A DNA stretch of 64,000 nt from Roseburia sp. 1XD42-34 (GTDB taxonomy: Bacteria > Bacillota > Bacilli > Bacillales > Amphibacillaceae), in assembly GCF_009917385.1 (NCBI RefSeq), contig NZ_QWLJ01000005.1:185079-249078 (forward strand), written 5' to 3'. Both the position numbers and the translations under genes were made by a program. The notes beneath the pieces are model-generated. The model did no database searches, had not been told where the DNA came from, and worked only from the letters and a program-made list of their open reading frames with translations. Positions within the stretch are counted from its first letter, which is position 1. Every line of letters starts with the position of its first letter. Shown here piece after piece: positions 45,162 through 54,072 of this stretch.

Positions 45162-46415
45162 TTAAATTGCACCTTCCTTTGAATTATTGAGATTAATTTT
45201 TTTAGATCGACTTTTTAAAATTACTGCACCTATAATACCTGTAACCATAATTGCTGCGCCTCCACCAGAAAAAACAACAACTGTTGAAAAGATGGCTAGT
45301 ACTCCACTAATAGCGCCTAAGGATACGGTGTCACTAGTGTAATTTAAAGTAGAAGTAATACTAAATACTTTTCCTAACATATTTCTAGGCACTTGATCTT
45401 GAAGGATTACAATTCGAGCTAATCCCTCACTTGCTTGTCCTATACCGATTAAAAGGGTTGCTATATAGATTATAATAATCGAAGGATATACTCCAATAGC
45501 TAAAAGCCCTAATCCCCAAGAAATAATTCCTGTATTAAAAATTAATATTGGATTAATTTGCTTTAATAAACCTAATATAATTGAAGTGACGAATGAAGTA
45601 GCTCCGAGAATACCAGTTATATATCCAAAAGTATCAATGTCTTTCCCTAAGTAGGTTTCTAAATAAATTGGTAATCCTACTCTCCACAATCCAGTATTAA
45701 TCATTATACTTACACCTTGAACCAGCATTATAAAAGAAATATCTTTATTCTTCTTTAAATATTCTAGAGTTTGTTTAATATCATTTATAGTGCTTGGCGT
45801 CCCTTGTTCTGTACTAATAATTTTTTTCGGTCTATAAATTATTAATAAATGAAGAAAAGCTGCTATTATCATTAATATAAAAGCTAAACTAAATAAGTGA
45901 ATTTGGGTAGTGAACTTCAATACCAAACCAATTGACACAGGTACTAATATAGTTGCCCCTCTTTGAACGGAATCTAATAACGCGTTTCCTTCTTGTAGTT
46001 TAGATTTTGCTATCAATTCTGGTATAATTGCTCTATAACACGGTTCAGAAAAGCAGCTAAATAACGTAATAATTACCGCAACAGCCATTAATAAAAAGTA
46101 GCTAAGTATATTAAGTTGGTATAAAATAGGTAAACATAATAAAAGAGTCGCAATACCAATATCGCTAGTAACCATAACAAACTTTTTATTCCATCTATCA
46201 GCCTTAACTCCCCCATATATACCAAATAAGATAAAAGGCAGGGTTTCCGCCATCACCATAAGGGAAAGATATAATGGTGAGTTATTGGTTAATTGCATTG
46301 TTAACCATATAAGTTCCATACTGAATAGTATTAGGGCACTACGTTTAAATAGTCTCCCTAAGAGAATGTAAATAAAGTTTTTCTCTTTTAATATTTCTTT
46401 ATAAGATATATTCAT
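45162..46415 (-). CDS. MFS exporter
   Basis: 417 residues, 12 hydrophobic segments, of the MFS_3 (enterobactin exporter/macrolide efflux) type: GIYGGVKADRWNKKFVMVTS carries the loop 2-3 motif, and LSEPCYRAIIPELI-like sequence (CFSEPCYRAIIPELIAKSKL) follows helix 5. Start overlaps the aminotransferase end by 17 nt. As the only transporter in the operon it is the likely exporter of the product, with self-resistance as a possible second role. Confidence 0.85.
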   Translation of the reverse strand: MNISYKEILKEKNFIYILLGRLFKRSALILFSMELIWLTMQLTNNSPLYLSLMVMAETLPFILFGIYGGVKADRWNKKFVMVTSDIGIATLLLCLPILYQLNILSYFLLMAVAVIITLFSCFSEPCYRAIIPELIAKSKLQEGNALLDSVQRGATILVPVSIGLVLKFTTQIHLFSLAFILMIIAAFLHLLIIYRPKKIISTEQGTPSTINDIKQTLEYLKKNKDISFIMLVQGVSIMINTGLWRVGLPIYLETYLGKDIDTFGYITGILGATSFVTSIILGLLKQINPILIFNTGIISWGLGLLAIGVYPSIIIIYIATLLIGIGQASEGLARIVILQDQVPRNMLGKVFSITSTLNYTSDTVSLGAISGVLAIFSTVVVFSGGGAAIMVTGIIGAVILKSRSKKINLNNSKEGAI

Positions 46416-47502
46416 TACGAGATGCCCTCTCTTTATAACATTGTATGAACCTATCTAGTCCTTCTTCTAATGCTAAATGGTCTGTAGCGCAATTAATCCG
46501 AACATAACCATTACCATTTTCACCAAAAGAACTTCCCGAAATTAATGAAACCTTGTATTTTTCTAAAGCATATCTAACAAACTCATCTGAATTACATTCT
46601 GTATCTTCAATATTTACCCACAAAAAGAAACCGCCTTCAGGAAGTGTCGTTTCGATTCTTGCTGTACTTAGCAGATTTACTGAAGATACTAGATTTGTAA
46701 GCACTGCATTTTTAGTATTATATAAATAATCGGACTTACAATTTAATGCACCTATAGCCGCTTTTTGGGAAATTACGCTTGTGCTTAATTGTGTAAACCA
46801 ATGATCACGAGATACTACTTCTGACCATTTTATTGATGGGGATATAACATAACCAACTCTATAATCGGCCATTGAAAAACTTTTAGAAAAACTAAAAGCG
46901 TGAAATATATTTTCACCTATTGGAGGTAAACAATCATTTTCTTCTCTAAAAATAAATGATTCAAAGGAATTATCGCAAATAATATATTGTTTAATCATAG
47001 ACTCATTTAAAATCTCCCATGAAGCTTGACTAAATGTAATACCATTAGGATTATTAGGAGATGTTAATATAAAGGCAGAACTTTTCTCGCTACTGGTCTT
47101 TGCAAGGAAAATTAAAGCTCTAACAGCATCTTTTTCATTTTCAATAGGATAAGATAACATTTCTATATCATTATAGTCACCTAAAAATTGATATGGAGGA
47201 AAACCAGGATCTGGGTAATATACTCTTTTCACCCCTTCATTTTTTAAACATCTTATTATTGAATTTATCCCTCTTAGTCCCCCGCTTGTAACTGTTATAA
47301 GTTCTTTTTTTACTTTTATATTCCTAACATTGAGTAAATATTGCTTAATATTCTCTAATAATTGATTCTCACCTTTAATTGGAGAGTAATAACAATCGGG
47401 ATTAGTTATATACTTAATAGATTCCGCCTTAACCTCAGGAGGGCAAGGAAATGATGGTTCACCAAAATCTAACCTAATTATTCTTCCTGTATAAATACCC
47501 AT
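46399..47502 (-). CDS. PLP-dependent aminotransferase, class I/II
   Basis: 367 residues of fold type I. Visible: DFGEPSFPCPPEVK, YYSPIKGENQLLENI, TVTSGGLRGIN, ILTSPNNPNGITFS (Asn contact), ICDNSFESF (Asp), and the Schiff-base Lys in AFSFSKSFSMADYRVGYVIS. Such enzymes move amino groups between amino and keto acids. Next to a methyltransferase it could serve beta-methylation through a keto acid, or act on a modified amino acid released from the peptide. Start has AAAGGTGAGG; 4 nt after the methyltransferase stop. Confidence 0.88.
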   Translation of the reverse strand: MGIYTGRIIRLDFGEPSFPCPPEVKAESIKYITNPDCYYSPIKGENQLLENIKQYLLNVRNIKVKKELITVTSGGLRGINSIIRCLKNEGVKRVYYPDPGFPPYQFLGDYNDIEMLSYPIENEKDAVRALIFLAKTSSEKSSAFILTSPNNPNGITFSQASWEILNESMIKQYIICDNSFESFIFREENDCLPPIGENIFHAFSFSKSFSMADYRVGYVISPSIKWSEVVSRDHWFTQLSTSVISQKAAIGALNCKSDYLYNTKNAVLTNLVSSVNLLSTARIETTLPEGGFFLWVNIEDTECNSDEFVRYALEKYKVSLISGSSFGENGNGYVRINCATDHLALEEGLDRFIQCYKERASRNEYIL

Positions 47503-47506
47503 AACC

Positions 47507-48196
47507 TCACCTTTTTACTGTTATTGATAATCCAAAGGAATCTACATTTAGATTAATACTATCTTTAAACATAGATTGATCTAAGATCTTTTCAACAAAC
47601 GGTATCATGTCGTCTTTAAATTTTTTTTCATTAATATCGTGTGCTAATATCAAGCCTTCAGAGTTTAATTTATGATATGCCACATTCAATAAATCTATAT
47701 ATTTACTTTTACCATCTTCTTCAGTATCAATATCGATATATAGTAAATCTATATTTTCTGAAGTGTTTTCAAGCCAATTGATCGCATCCTCTTTAATTAA
47801 ATGTACATTATCTGCATTTACCTTAGAGAAGTTATCTTTAGCAATTTTAGTGGCCTCAGATGAAATATCTAAGCCATAAATTTTAACATTTCTATCCGAA
47901 TCACCAAGTAAATAATATCCAGATAACCAAGCTAAGGCATTTCCTGTGTATGTACCAGCACCGACCATTACTTGTGGCTTTTTACTATATCCAATGGTAA
48001 ATAAAATTCTAGACATAATTTTAGTTATACTAGTTTTTGGAATCACAAATGAATCCTTTAGCAACTTATATAATTCATAAAATTTATCCGAATTGTATTT
48101 GTTGTATTCTAAAATACTTTTATTACATAACTGTATAGCTAATTTGTTTATTGCATCATCTAAATGTTTACAATATTTCAAATTCACAGTTTCCAT
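47507..48196 (-). CDS. SAM-dependent methyltransferase (class I)
   Basis: 229 residues. Motif I is VMVGAGTYTGNALAWL, motif II IYGLDISSEATKIAKDNF (Asp/Ser for the ribose), motif III LLYIDIDTEEDGKSKYIDLL, and later LILAHDINEKKF. It resembles the Methyltransf_24/O-methyltransferase group. The methyl acceptor is unknown: free amino or keto acid, or the peptide. Start behind AAGGGGAG. Part of the minus-strand operon. Confidence 0.82.
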   Translation of the reverse strand: METVNLKYCKHLDDAINKLAIQLCNKSILEYNKYNSDKFYELYKLLKDSFVIPKTSITKIMSRILFTIGYSKKPQVMVGAGTYTGNALAWLSGYYLLGDSDRNVKIYGLDISSEATKIAKDNFSKVNADNVHLIKEDAINWLENTSENIDLLYIDIDTEEDGKSKYIDLLNVAYHKLNSEGLILAHDINEKKFKDDMIPFVEKILDQSMFKDSINLNVDSFGLSITVKR

Positions 48197-48264
48197 CTAT
48201 TGGCTCCCCTTCTTCTTAGTAGATTAAAAAGTTTTTTCTTACACTACTATCCACTAACTCTCTT

Positions 48265-49908
48265 TTAAGATGTGAGTTGTTTATTTAAATCAATTTCAGG
48301 TACAAAGGATAAATCTATATATGGAATGTACGAGATTAATTTAACCTTTGGTGGCTCTAACATCTTACTACCAAAGTTATCGTCTAGACTCTTATTCAAC
48401 TCTTCAAATTGATTTCTCATTTTAGAATCACCTAGGTGTATAGACAGATTTTTACCTTTATTAATTAAATCAAGAGTTGTATTATAGCTATCATTATTTA
48501 AGATTTTCAAATATCCAATAGCATAGAATATAACGTTTATATGGAAAGGATTATCTTCACTTTTTGCTAACGCTAAGGCTCTTTTTAGTAAAACCTCTGA
48601 TTTTCCTAAATCACCTAAATTAAGATATAAGATGCCTAACCTATAAGTAAGTGCCTTTTCCCCTTCTCTATACTGATCATCACTAGCTAAAATAGGAGCA
48701 AATGATTTTTCCCAAAAATCGATGGCTTTTGTATAATTACCTAATATCTCTAGAAGAAATGCTATATTCGCAAGTAAGTTAAATTTTAAATATATCAAAT
48801 GAAAACTCTTTTCATGACTTATTAATCTGTAAGCCTCCATCTCCTTACCGATAATTTCAAATAGTACACTCTCTTTATCTTTTTGATTCATTCTAGAAGC
48901 AAGTATGGTTCTTCCGAGACATTGACCATTTATTAACCAAGCCATTTCATGCTTATACTTTATATCTTTTTCTATATCAGCATTATAAAGTTTCAATATA
49001 GCTTGATCGATGACCTTTAATCCTTTTTCTACCTTTTTAAGTCTTTTTATGAGACATAATGCTTTAATATATGAATTTCTAGAATACTCAATAACACTGT
49101 CACTATTATTGATGGCTTTATCGAAGTATATTATTGCTTTTTCGAAATTACCTAGATTAACTTCTATCACACCTAAATTTCTATACGTCATTTGGTCGCT
49201 CATTATTTTATAATCTTTATTACTATGTAGATTATATTGCAATATCAAAAAAGCTAGTTCAAAATTTTGTTCTATTATTGCGGCATTTAGTACGTTGGTA
49301 TTATAAAAATCATCTCTTAAATTAAAATCATCTATTGTTAATTCCCGCCCAACAATATTTGAATAATCCTTGATTTTTATAATTCTATCTAGTTTATTAA
49401 AAACTTGTGCTCGGGAATTAATTAGTTCAATCTCGCTATTAATGAATACATTTCTTTGAAAATCAAAGCTTATATTTATCTCTATATTATTTCTTCTCAA
49501 TATACTTATAGTTCGATTGATTACCATTAATGATGGTCTATCAATAAACTCTGCTCTCATAAATACTATTTTTTTTAGACCATTTTGGTAATTGTATAGT
49601 ATTAGATCAGCAAAGAAATTAGAAACATTTTCTATTATCTTTGCCCTTTTTATATGATGTCTACTTAATCTAAGCATAATAGCCTGCAACTCAAGAGTAG
49701 CTAAATTCCCATTGTACTCAGGGTTTTTTTTCTCATTATCAAAATAACCAAATACCGATGATGTATCTATAGCATACTCCTTATGTATTTCAGAGAATAT
49801 GGCGTCTGTTGTTATTGAATTCAGTGATTCATATAGTCTATTAGCTGTATAGTAAGATTGAATTGTAGAATTACTTTCAATAAATAATGATGAAAGTGTA
49901 TAAGTCAT
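48265..49908 (-). CDS. Large TPR protein next to the peptide gene
   Basis: 547 residues, cytosolic. The second half (about 235-510) is TPR repeats: YRNLGVIEVNLGNFEKAIIY, LLANIAFLLEILGNYTKAID, LGILYLNLGDLGKSEVLLKR. The first part contains KKIVFMRAEFIDRPSLMVIN followed by ILRRNNIEINISFDF, which looks like the sensor segment of LuxR/STAND ATPases, but no Walker A motif and no HTH are present. It may bind the precursor peptide or a signal. ATG 49908 has AAGGAAGG; a GTG at 49917 overlaps that site. First gene after the peptide. Confidence 0.72.
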   Translation of the reverse strand: MTYTLSSLFIESNSTIQSYYTANRLYESLNSITTDAIFSEIHKEYAIDTSSVFGYFDNEKKNPEYNGNLATLELQAIMLRLSRHHIKRAKIIENVSNFFADLILYNYQNGLKKIVFMRAEFIDRPSLMVINRTISILRRNNIEINISFDFQRNVFINSEIELINSRAQVFNKLDRIIKIKDYSNIVGRELTIDDFNLRDDFYNTNVLNAAIIEQNFELAFLILQYNLHSNKDYKIMSDQMTYRNLGVIEVNLGNFEKAIIYFDKAINNSDSVIEYSRNSYIKALCLIKRLKKVEKGLKVIDQAILKLYNADIEKDIKYKHEMAWLINGQCLGRTILASRMNQKDKESVLFEIIGKEMEAYRLISHEKSFHLIYLKFNLLANIAFLLEILGNYTKAIDFWEKSFAPILASDDQYREGEKALTYRLGILYLNLGDLGKSEVLLKRALALAKSEDNPFHINVIFYAIGYLKILNNDSYNTTLDLINKGKNLSIHLGDSKMRNQFEELNKSLDDNFGSKMLEPPKVKLISYIPYIDLSFVPEIDLNKQLTS

Positions 49909-49929
49909 TAATGTCACCTTCCTTTAAAA

Positions 49930-49961
49930 TAGGAACCGAATAGTATAGTATCCGATTCCTA
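49930..49961 (-). terminator. Attenuator-like hairpin between peptide gene and TPR gene
   Basis: In RNA the arms TAGGAATCGGATA and TATTCGGTTCCTA pair over 13 positions (two G-U) around CTATAC, followed by TTTTAAA. The weak T-run suggests partial read-through, so the peptide gene would be expressed above the downstream genes. Confidence 0.7.
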
Positions 49962-49981
49962 ACTTAATAATTAATGTAAAA

Positions 49982-50080
49982 TTACCAAGCAATTGCAATT
50001 GCAGATAGTTGAAGTTCTTCTGCTCCTACTTCTTCATTAGCAACGCTTTCTAAGAATTCGTCAAGATTTAATTCTTCCAA
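49982..50080 (-). CDS. 32-residue RiPP-like or signal precursor peptide
   Basis: TTG start at 50080 with AAGGAGGG seven bases upstream; an in-frame stop two codons before makes TTG the only possible start. The N-terminal part is very acidic (nine Asp/Glu, no Lys or Arg) and includes LNLDEFLESV, reminiscent of the FNLD box in lanthipeptide leaders. It ends in a hydrophobic LQLSAIAIAW with C-terminal Trp, a plausible core of about ten residues. It has no Cys and one Ser, so lanthionines are unlikely. It heads an operon with a TPR protein, methyltransferase, aminotransferase, exporter and peptidase-like protein and is followed by an attenuator. A transcription-attenuation leader peptide is the main alternative. 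Confidence 0.78.
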   Translation of the reverse strand: MEELNLDEFLESVANEEVGAEELQLSAIAIAW

Positions 50081-50108
50081 TTTTTAACCCTCCTTGTAAA
50101 ATTTAGTA

Positions 50109-50147
50109 ATTAGCGCTAATATAGCTTTAGGTTACTACAATTTTCAA
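50109..50147 (-). promoter_or_regulatory. Promoter of the peptide operon with palindromic operator
   Basis: On the minus strand -35 TTGAAA (50142-50147), 18-nt spacer, -10 TATATT (50118-50123). A perfect 12-bp palindrome ATTAGCGCTAAT at 50109-50120 overlaps the -10 end. A regulator site there is inferred; no HTH gene is encoded in the operon. Confidence 0.6.
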
Positions 50148-50170
50148 AAAAAAGCAATAAGTATTACTAA

Positions 50171-50198
50171 TTGAATTTTTTAATTTTTTCAGTATAAT
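50171..50198 (+). promoter_or_regulatory. Promoter of the divergent FMN reductase
   Basis: -35 TTGAAT (50171-50176) and -10 TATAAT (50193-50198) with a 16-nt spacer, 42 nt upstream of the ATG. Confidence 0.65.
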
Positions 50199-50239
50199 TT
50201 AAAATAATTATATAAGCTATTCCCGCAAAGGAGAATAAA

Positions 50240-50785
50240 ATGACAACTATAATTTTAATCAATGGTAGTTTAAATCCTAGTTCAAACACAAAAAAGATTA
50301 TAAATTTAATGAACAATATTCTTGTAAAGCAAGGTTATTCTTCAAAAGTTATAAATGTTGGAGATTTAGAACTTCCACTATTTAATCCAAAAACTAATAA
50401 TAACGCCATTATCTCTGAGTTAATAGAAGATTTAAAGCAAGCTAAAGGATTTATTATTGGTTCTCCAGAATATCATGGTGGCTACTCTGGTGCTCTAAAG
50501 AATTTTATTGATTACTTAAATAGCGATATATTTATAAATAAACCAATTGGTTTGGTTGTTTTAACAGGTGGAATAAAATCTGGAATTAATACTCTAAATA
50601 GCTTAAGAATAGTACTCAGAAGCATGCAATCCTTAGTAATACCTCAGCAAGTTGCCATTAGTGAAAAGGAATTTATAGATAACAATCTACCGTTACAAAG
50701 CAAACAACGTATAATGTCAGTCATTCAAGGATTAACAATGTACATAAATTTAATAAATAAGAAGCACCAGGAGATTACATACTAG
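50240..50785 (+). CDS. NADPH-dependent FMN reductase
   Basis: 181 residues with the flavodoxin-like fold: LINGSLNPSSNTKKI (phosphate loop), then IGSPEYHGGYSGALKNFIDY (flavin contact). Family members reduce FMN, quinones, azo dyes or chromate. AAAGGAGA precedes the start. It is transcribed away from the peptide gene across a shared 159-nt control region, and is as AT-rich as the cluster, so it may supply reduced flavin for peptide modification; this is inference. Confidence 0.85.
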   Translation: MTTIILINGSLNPSSNTKKIINLMNNILVKQGYSSKVINVGDLELPLFNPKTNNNAIISELIEDLKQAKGFIIGSPEYHGGYSGALKNFIDYLNSDIFINKPIGLVVLTGGIKSGINTLNSLRIVLRSMQSLVIPQQVAISEKEFIDNNLPLQSKQRIMSVIQGLTMYINLINKKHQEITY

Positions 50786-51200
50786 TTTGAAAAATTAACT
50801 GATATGTAGAAATCGAGAGTAATCTAAATAAGACAACTTTTATTATTCAACCGATGAACTTAGTAAATACTTCCTGGTAAAGTCATATCAATGAACTGAA
50901 GTAAGTTCAATTGGGGGAATACAGTCTATTTAGCACCCTTAACACCTTTTTTATTAACCTATTATCTCATTTCAAGAAAAAATACATTAATTTTGAAATT
51001 TTTACCACCTTTAACAGCAAAAGGATTTTAGAGGTTGAACATAACACTATTATTTTAAATAATTCTAGTTAATTGTGAAGGCGAAAAGTTAAGTTCTTTT
51101 CGAACATAGAAAATTCAATATTTCTGCTTTATTCCAACTAATCTTACGTGCCTTAGAGTTCATCAAAGTTCTAAGGAGTCTAAGGCACTCTTCTAAGTTT
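50786..51200. other. Gap after the peptide cluster, at the edge of accessory DNA
   Basis: No gene seen. A 10-bp perfect stem GTGCCTTAGA/TCTAAGGCAC at 51150-51189 lies just beyond the recombinase stop and could be its terminator or part of an attachment region. Confidence 0.4.
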
Positions 51201-52724
51201 CTATTTATTCAAATCAAAATTATATTTGATATCCACACTGCCATCTATATTTACTGTTATATAATCAATGATTACCTTTAAAACATGGTATAAGTCCTGA
51301 TCCTTTTTTTCAATCGTTTTAAAAGCTTGTTGAATGTTTTTCACAGATACTTCCTGAACTTCTTCATTTTTATATAAGAACAGTTTATCTTGGGCTTCTT
51401 TTATCTGTTGTTCAAATTCTTTTCTTCTAACTTGAAATTCTACTTTATCAATCAATTTATCAAGGTAAAGATCAACAAGACCTTCGCTTTTCTCTTGATA
51501 TTTTGCAATACTATTCTCCAATTGCTTCACTTGCTGCTTGGAATGATTATTTAATGTATTGTTAAAATCAAGCGAAACTTTTTGTCCTGTTTCTAAGAGA
51601 CGTTCCACTATAAAACGGCGAAATTCTTCATAGCGAATAGGCACATGATTTTCACATCCATTTTCGCCGCTTCTCCTATAAGCGCTGCACTTTAAGTATC
51701 TCCAATGGGTTTTAGTTCCATCTACTTTCTTTTTCCAAGATTGAATAATTACCATATTAGATCCACATTTTCCACACTTTAGAAGTCCGCGAAACTCATT
51801 CCATGGAGTAATTTTCGTTTTCATGTTGACCTTCTTTTTACTATTCGCTAATTTCCAATCTTCTTTATTAACAATGGCAGGATGATGATCCTCAAAAACA
51901 ATCCATTTTTCTTCGGGGTTACGTATCTGCTTCTTACGTCCATCTACTTTAATGGAAGTATACTGATTGAGTATAAACGTTCCGCAAAACGTTGGATTTT
52001 TGATAATCCGCTGAATAGTGGTAACTTGCCATGCCCTCCCGTTTCTGGGAGGCAGAATTTCCCCCTCCCGAACTCCTTTATTTAGCAGATGAGTGATTTT
52101 TTTAAAGCCAAACCCTTCTTCGTTATACCATTTATAGATTTGCCGGATCACATTTGCCTCATCTTCTTTAATAACTAACTTCTGATCAATACGGTCATAA
52201 CCATATGGAATTTTCCCTATATGCTCCCCTCTCCGCACTTTAGCTGCTAGCGCAGAACTAATGGAAACAGATAGCGACTTCGGATACTGTGCAGCAAACA
52301 TTGAAAACATTTCAAATTTCATGTCATTTTTTCCTTCTACATAGCTATCATAGCCTTCTTCGATGGTTACTACTCTTACACCATGACCAAGCAACACTTC
52401 TTTAATTTCCAAAGCATCCTTTAAGTCACGAGCTAATCTATGTATGGATTTAAAAAGAACCATTTTAATTTCCCGATTTCGAGCTTTTTGGAGAATTAAT
52501 TGCATGGCCGTTCTTTCCAAGAATAGTGTCCCTGACTTATCTTCATCAACTAATACAGCTTTCTCATTAAATTCATAATGGTTTTGTTCCAGCCAGTATC
52601 GACATATATCAATTTGGTTGGGAACAGATTCTTTTTGGCTATCCTTATCACTGGACACTCGAGTGTAAATTAAATATTTGTAGTCATTATATTTAGTTAT
52701 TTCTACATCGGACTGTTTAAACAT
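51201..52724 (-). CDS. Large serine recombinase
   Basis: 507 residues in the usual three-part layout: catalytic resolvase domain (YTRVSSDKDSQKESVPNQ with the nucleophilic Ser, then VLFKSIHRLARD with the Arg pair), a recombinase domain (GKIPYGYDR, IIKNPTFCGTFILNQ), a zinc ribbon (CGKCGSNM...CSAYRRSGENGC) and a C-terminal coiled coil. Such enzymes integrate phages, ICEs or cassettes. The start MFKQSDVEI has GGGGAGGGG. It borders the toxin/ArdC-like accessory region and may be the integrase that brought it in; att sites were not found. Confidence 0.92.
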   Translation of the reverse strand: MFKQSDVEITKYNDYKYLIYTRVSSDKDSQKESVPNQIDICRYWLEQNHYEFNEKAVLVDEDKSGTLFLERTAMQLILQKARNREIKMVLFKSIHRLARDLKDALEIKEVLLGHGVRVVTIEEGYDSYVEGKNDMKFEMFSMFAAQYPKSLSVSISSALAAKVRRGEHIGKIPYGYDRIDQKLVIKEDEANVIRQIYKWYNEEGFGFKKITHLLNKGVREGEILPPRNGRAWQVTTIQRIIKNPTFCGTFILNQYTSIKVDGRKKQIRNPEEKWIVFEDHHPAIVNKEDWKLANSKKKVNMKTKITPWNEFRGLLKCGKCGSNMVIIQSWKKKVDGTKTHWRYLKCSAYRRSGENGCENHVPIRYEEFRRFIVERLLETGQKVSLDFNNTLNNHSKQQVKQLENSIAKYQEKSEGLVDLYLDKLIDKVEFQVRRKEFEQQIKEAQDKLFLYKNEEVQEVSVKNIQQAFKTIEKKDQDLYHVLKVIIDYITVNIDGSVDIKYNFDLNK

Positions 52725-52927
52725 AATGCCCCTCCCCAATACCAAAATATGCGTACTTCCATTATAACATTACGGGAAGAGTTATGATTGCGGTTGCGGA
52801 ATTAGGATTCTGCATTACCATATGCATTAAACCTTGATGGGCTTCTTAACCCATCAAGGTTTATTCAAAGGATATTCTCTTACTCAAGATTTTATATTAG
52901 TCGTTTAACATATCTATTCAAGAAAGG

Positions 52928-53203
52928 TTACTTTGATAATAATTCCTTGTTCATATTCTCAGGCTTGTGCATTTCTTCTAGTAAAGGGTTTTGATAGTCA
53001 CTGTAACTATCTAAGTATGCTCTTACCCCACCGATAATATTTATATTATTAACGTCTTCATTGTTCTCAAGTGCTCTTAATGCATGTTCATACCTTGTAT
53101 ATATCAGGTGGAGAATTCCATTGTTTATTTCGGTTTCATAATCATTATTCAATTTGTTTAAAACTAATTTAATTTGTTCTACTAATTCCGTTTTAGTATT
53201 CAT
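52928..53203 (-). CDS. Hypothetical 91-residue protein, likely immunity
   Basis: Small, soluble, helical (LVEQIKLVLNKLNNDYETEI, HLIYTRYEHALRALENN, VRAYLDSYSDYQNPLLEEM). AGGATGATC precedes the start. It begins 9 nt after the stop of a toxin-like gene tail, the usual place for an immunity gene. I do not recognise the family; immunity is inferred from position. Confidence 0.55.
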   Translation of the reverse strand: MNTKTELVEQIKLVLNKLNNDYETEINNGILHLIYTRYEHALRALENNEDVNNINIIGGVRAYLDSYSDYQNPLLEEMHKPENMNKELLSK

Positions 53204-53212
53204 TGGATCATC

Positions 53213-53320
53213 CTATCTACTTGGTGCTTCTCTAAATTCTCTAATCCATTCTTCAGGCCAATCTTGAGGCATTAGTATTTGATCGCCATCCCCTTCCAAT
53301 AATGCTCCAGGTAAAGTGTT
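53213..53320 (-). pseudogene. C-terminal tail of a lost toxin-like gene
   Basis: The minus strand is open as LPGALLEGDGDQILMPQDWP then EEWIREFREAPSR and stop. Upstream of about 53320 the frame is broken. Only the end of the gene remains beside its probable immunity gene. Confidence 0.5.
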
Positions 53321-53510
53321 CTGTTTTTTGTTTTTCTACTCTACCAATAGTATTTCACCTCTTGGGACTTCTATTACAGCTTTAAATGGTTCTTAAGGCA
53401 CAAATAGGAAAAAAATCACATAATGTGTTAACGCCTTTGATAGGCTCGCTCTATTAAGGGTTATGAAAAATAGAAATGCTAATGTAATAAAAACCCGATA
53501 AATTATTAAG

Positions 53511-54041
53511 TCAATTAGAATCACTTTTTATTTCCTTTAAAAACTCAGGGTCAATCCAAACATTTTTAACTTTGTAATCGTCCATTTCATCTTCAGAGTT
53601 ATAGGGCTTTATACTTTCTAGAAAATCATTGAAACTTTCGGCAATATATATTAATGGATTTCTTGGTTTTAATTCTTCCTTTATAAGCTCTATATCATGA
53701 TCCCAAAAACTAATAGTTTTGTCCTCAATATTCAGACAAACTATATTGCCTCCCTCAGCTCTGCAAATCGGTATATTATTTCTTGGTATTCGATCTTTAA
53801 ATATATCGTATTGTGAATTTAGATCATTGTTTTTCTCTAAATTAACGCCAAAAAAATCTGTTATTGATATTGATTTTATTTCTCCATTAGATAATTCTAA
53901 AATGTTTGGCTCGGGAGTTCCACCATTCTTTTCTTTTAAAAAAGATACATAATCTACTGGTAAATTAGTGCCTAATTTGTTTTCAAAATCACTGAATTCT
54001 GCTTTATCAAACTTGACATTACTTGCTTCAATTTCAATCAT
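53511..54041 (-). CDS. SUKH (SMI1/KNR4) family immunity protein
   Basis: 176 residues. SUKH features: DFENKLGTNLPVDYVSFLKE and KNGGTPEP at the N-terminus, ITDFFGVN, then IPICRAEGGNIVCLNIEDKT and ISFWDHD, and ESFNDFLESI near the end. SUKH proteins neutralise nuclease toxins. It follows the WHH nuclease gene by 31 nt, its obvious partner. Confidence 0.88.
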   Translation of the reverse strand: MIEIEASNVKFDKAEFSDFENKLGTNLPVDYVSFLKEKNGGTPEPNILELSNGEIKSISITDFFGVNLEKNNDLNSQYDIFKDRIPRNNIPICRAEGGNIVCLNIEDKTISFWDHDIELIKEELKPRNPLIYIAESFNDFLESIKPYNSEDEMDDYKVKNVWIDPEFLKEIKSDSN

Positions 54042-54072
54042 AACCTACACCTCTTTATCAAATTATTATAAA

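Noticed and set aside
49982..50080. Reading the small peptide as a class I lanthipeptide because of LNLD
   Set aside because: No Cys, a single Ser and no LanB/LanC genes in the cluster.
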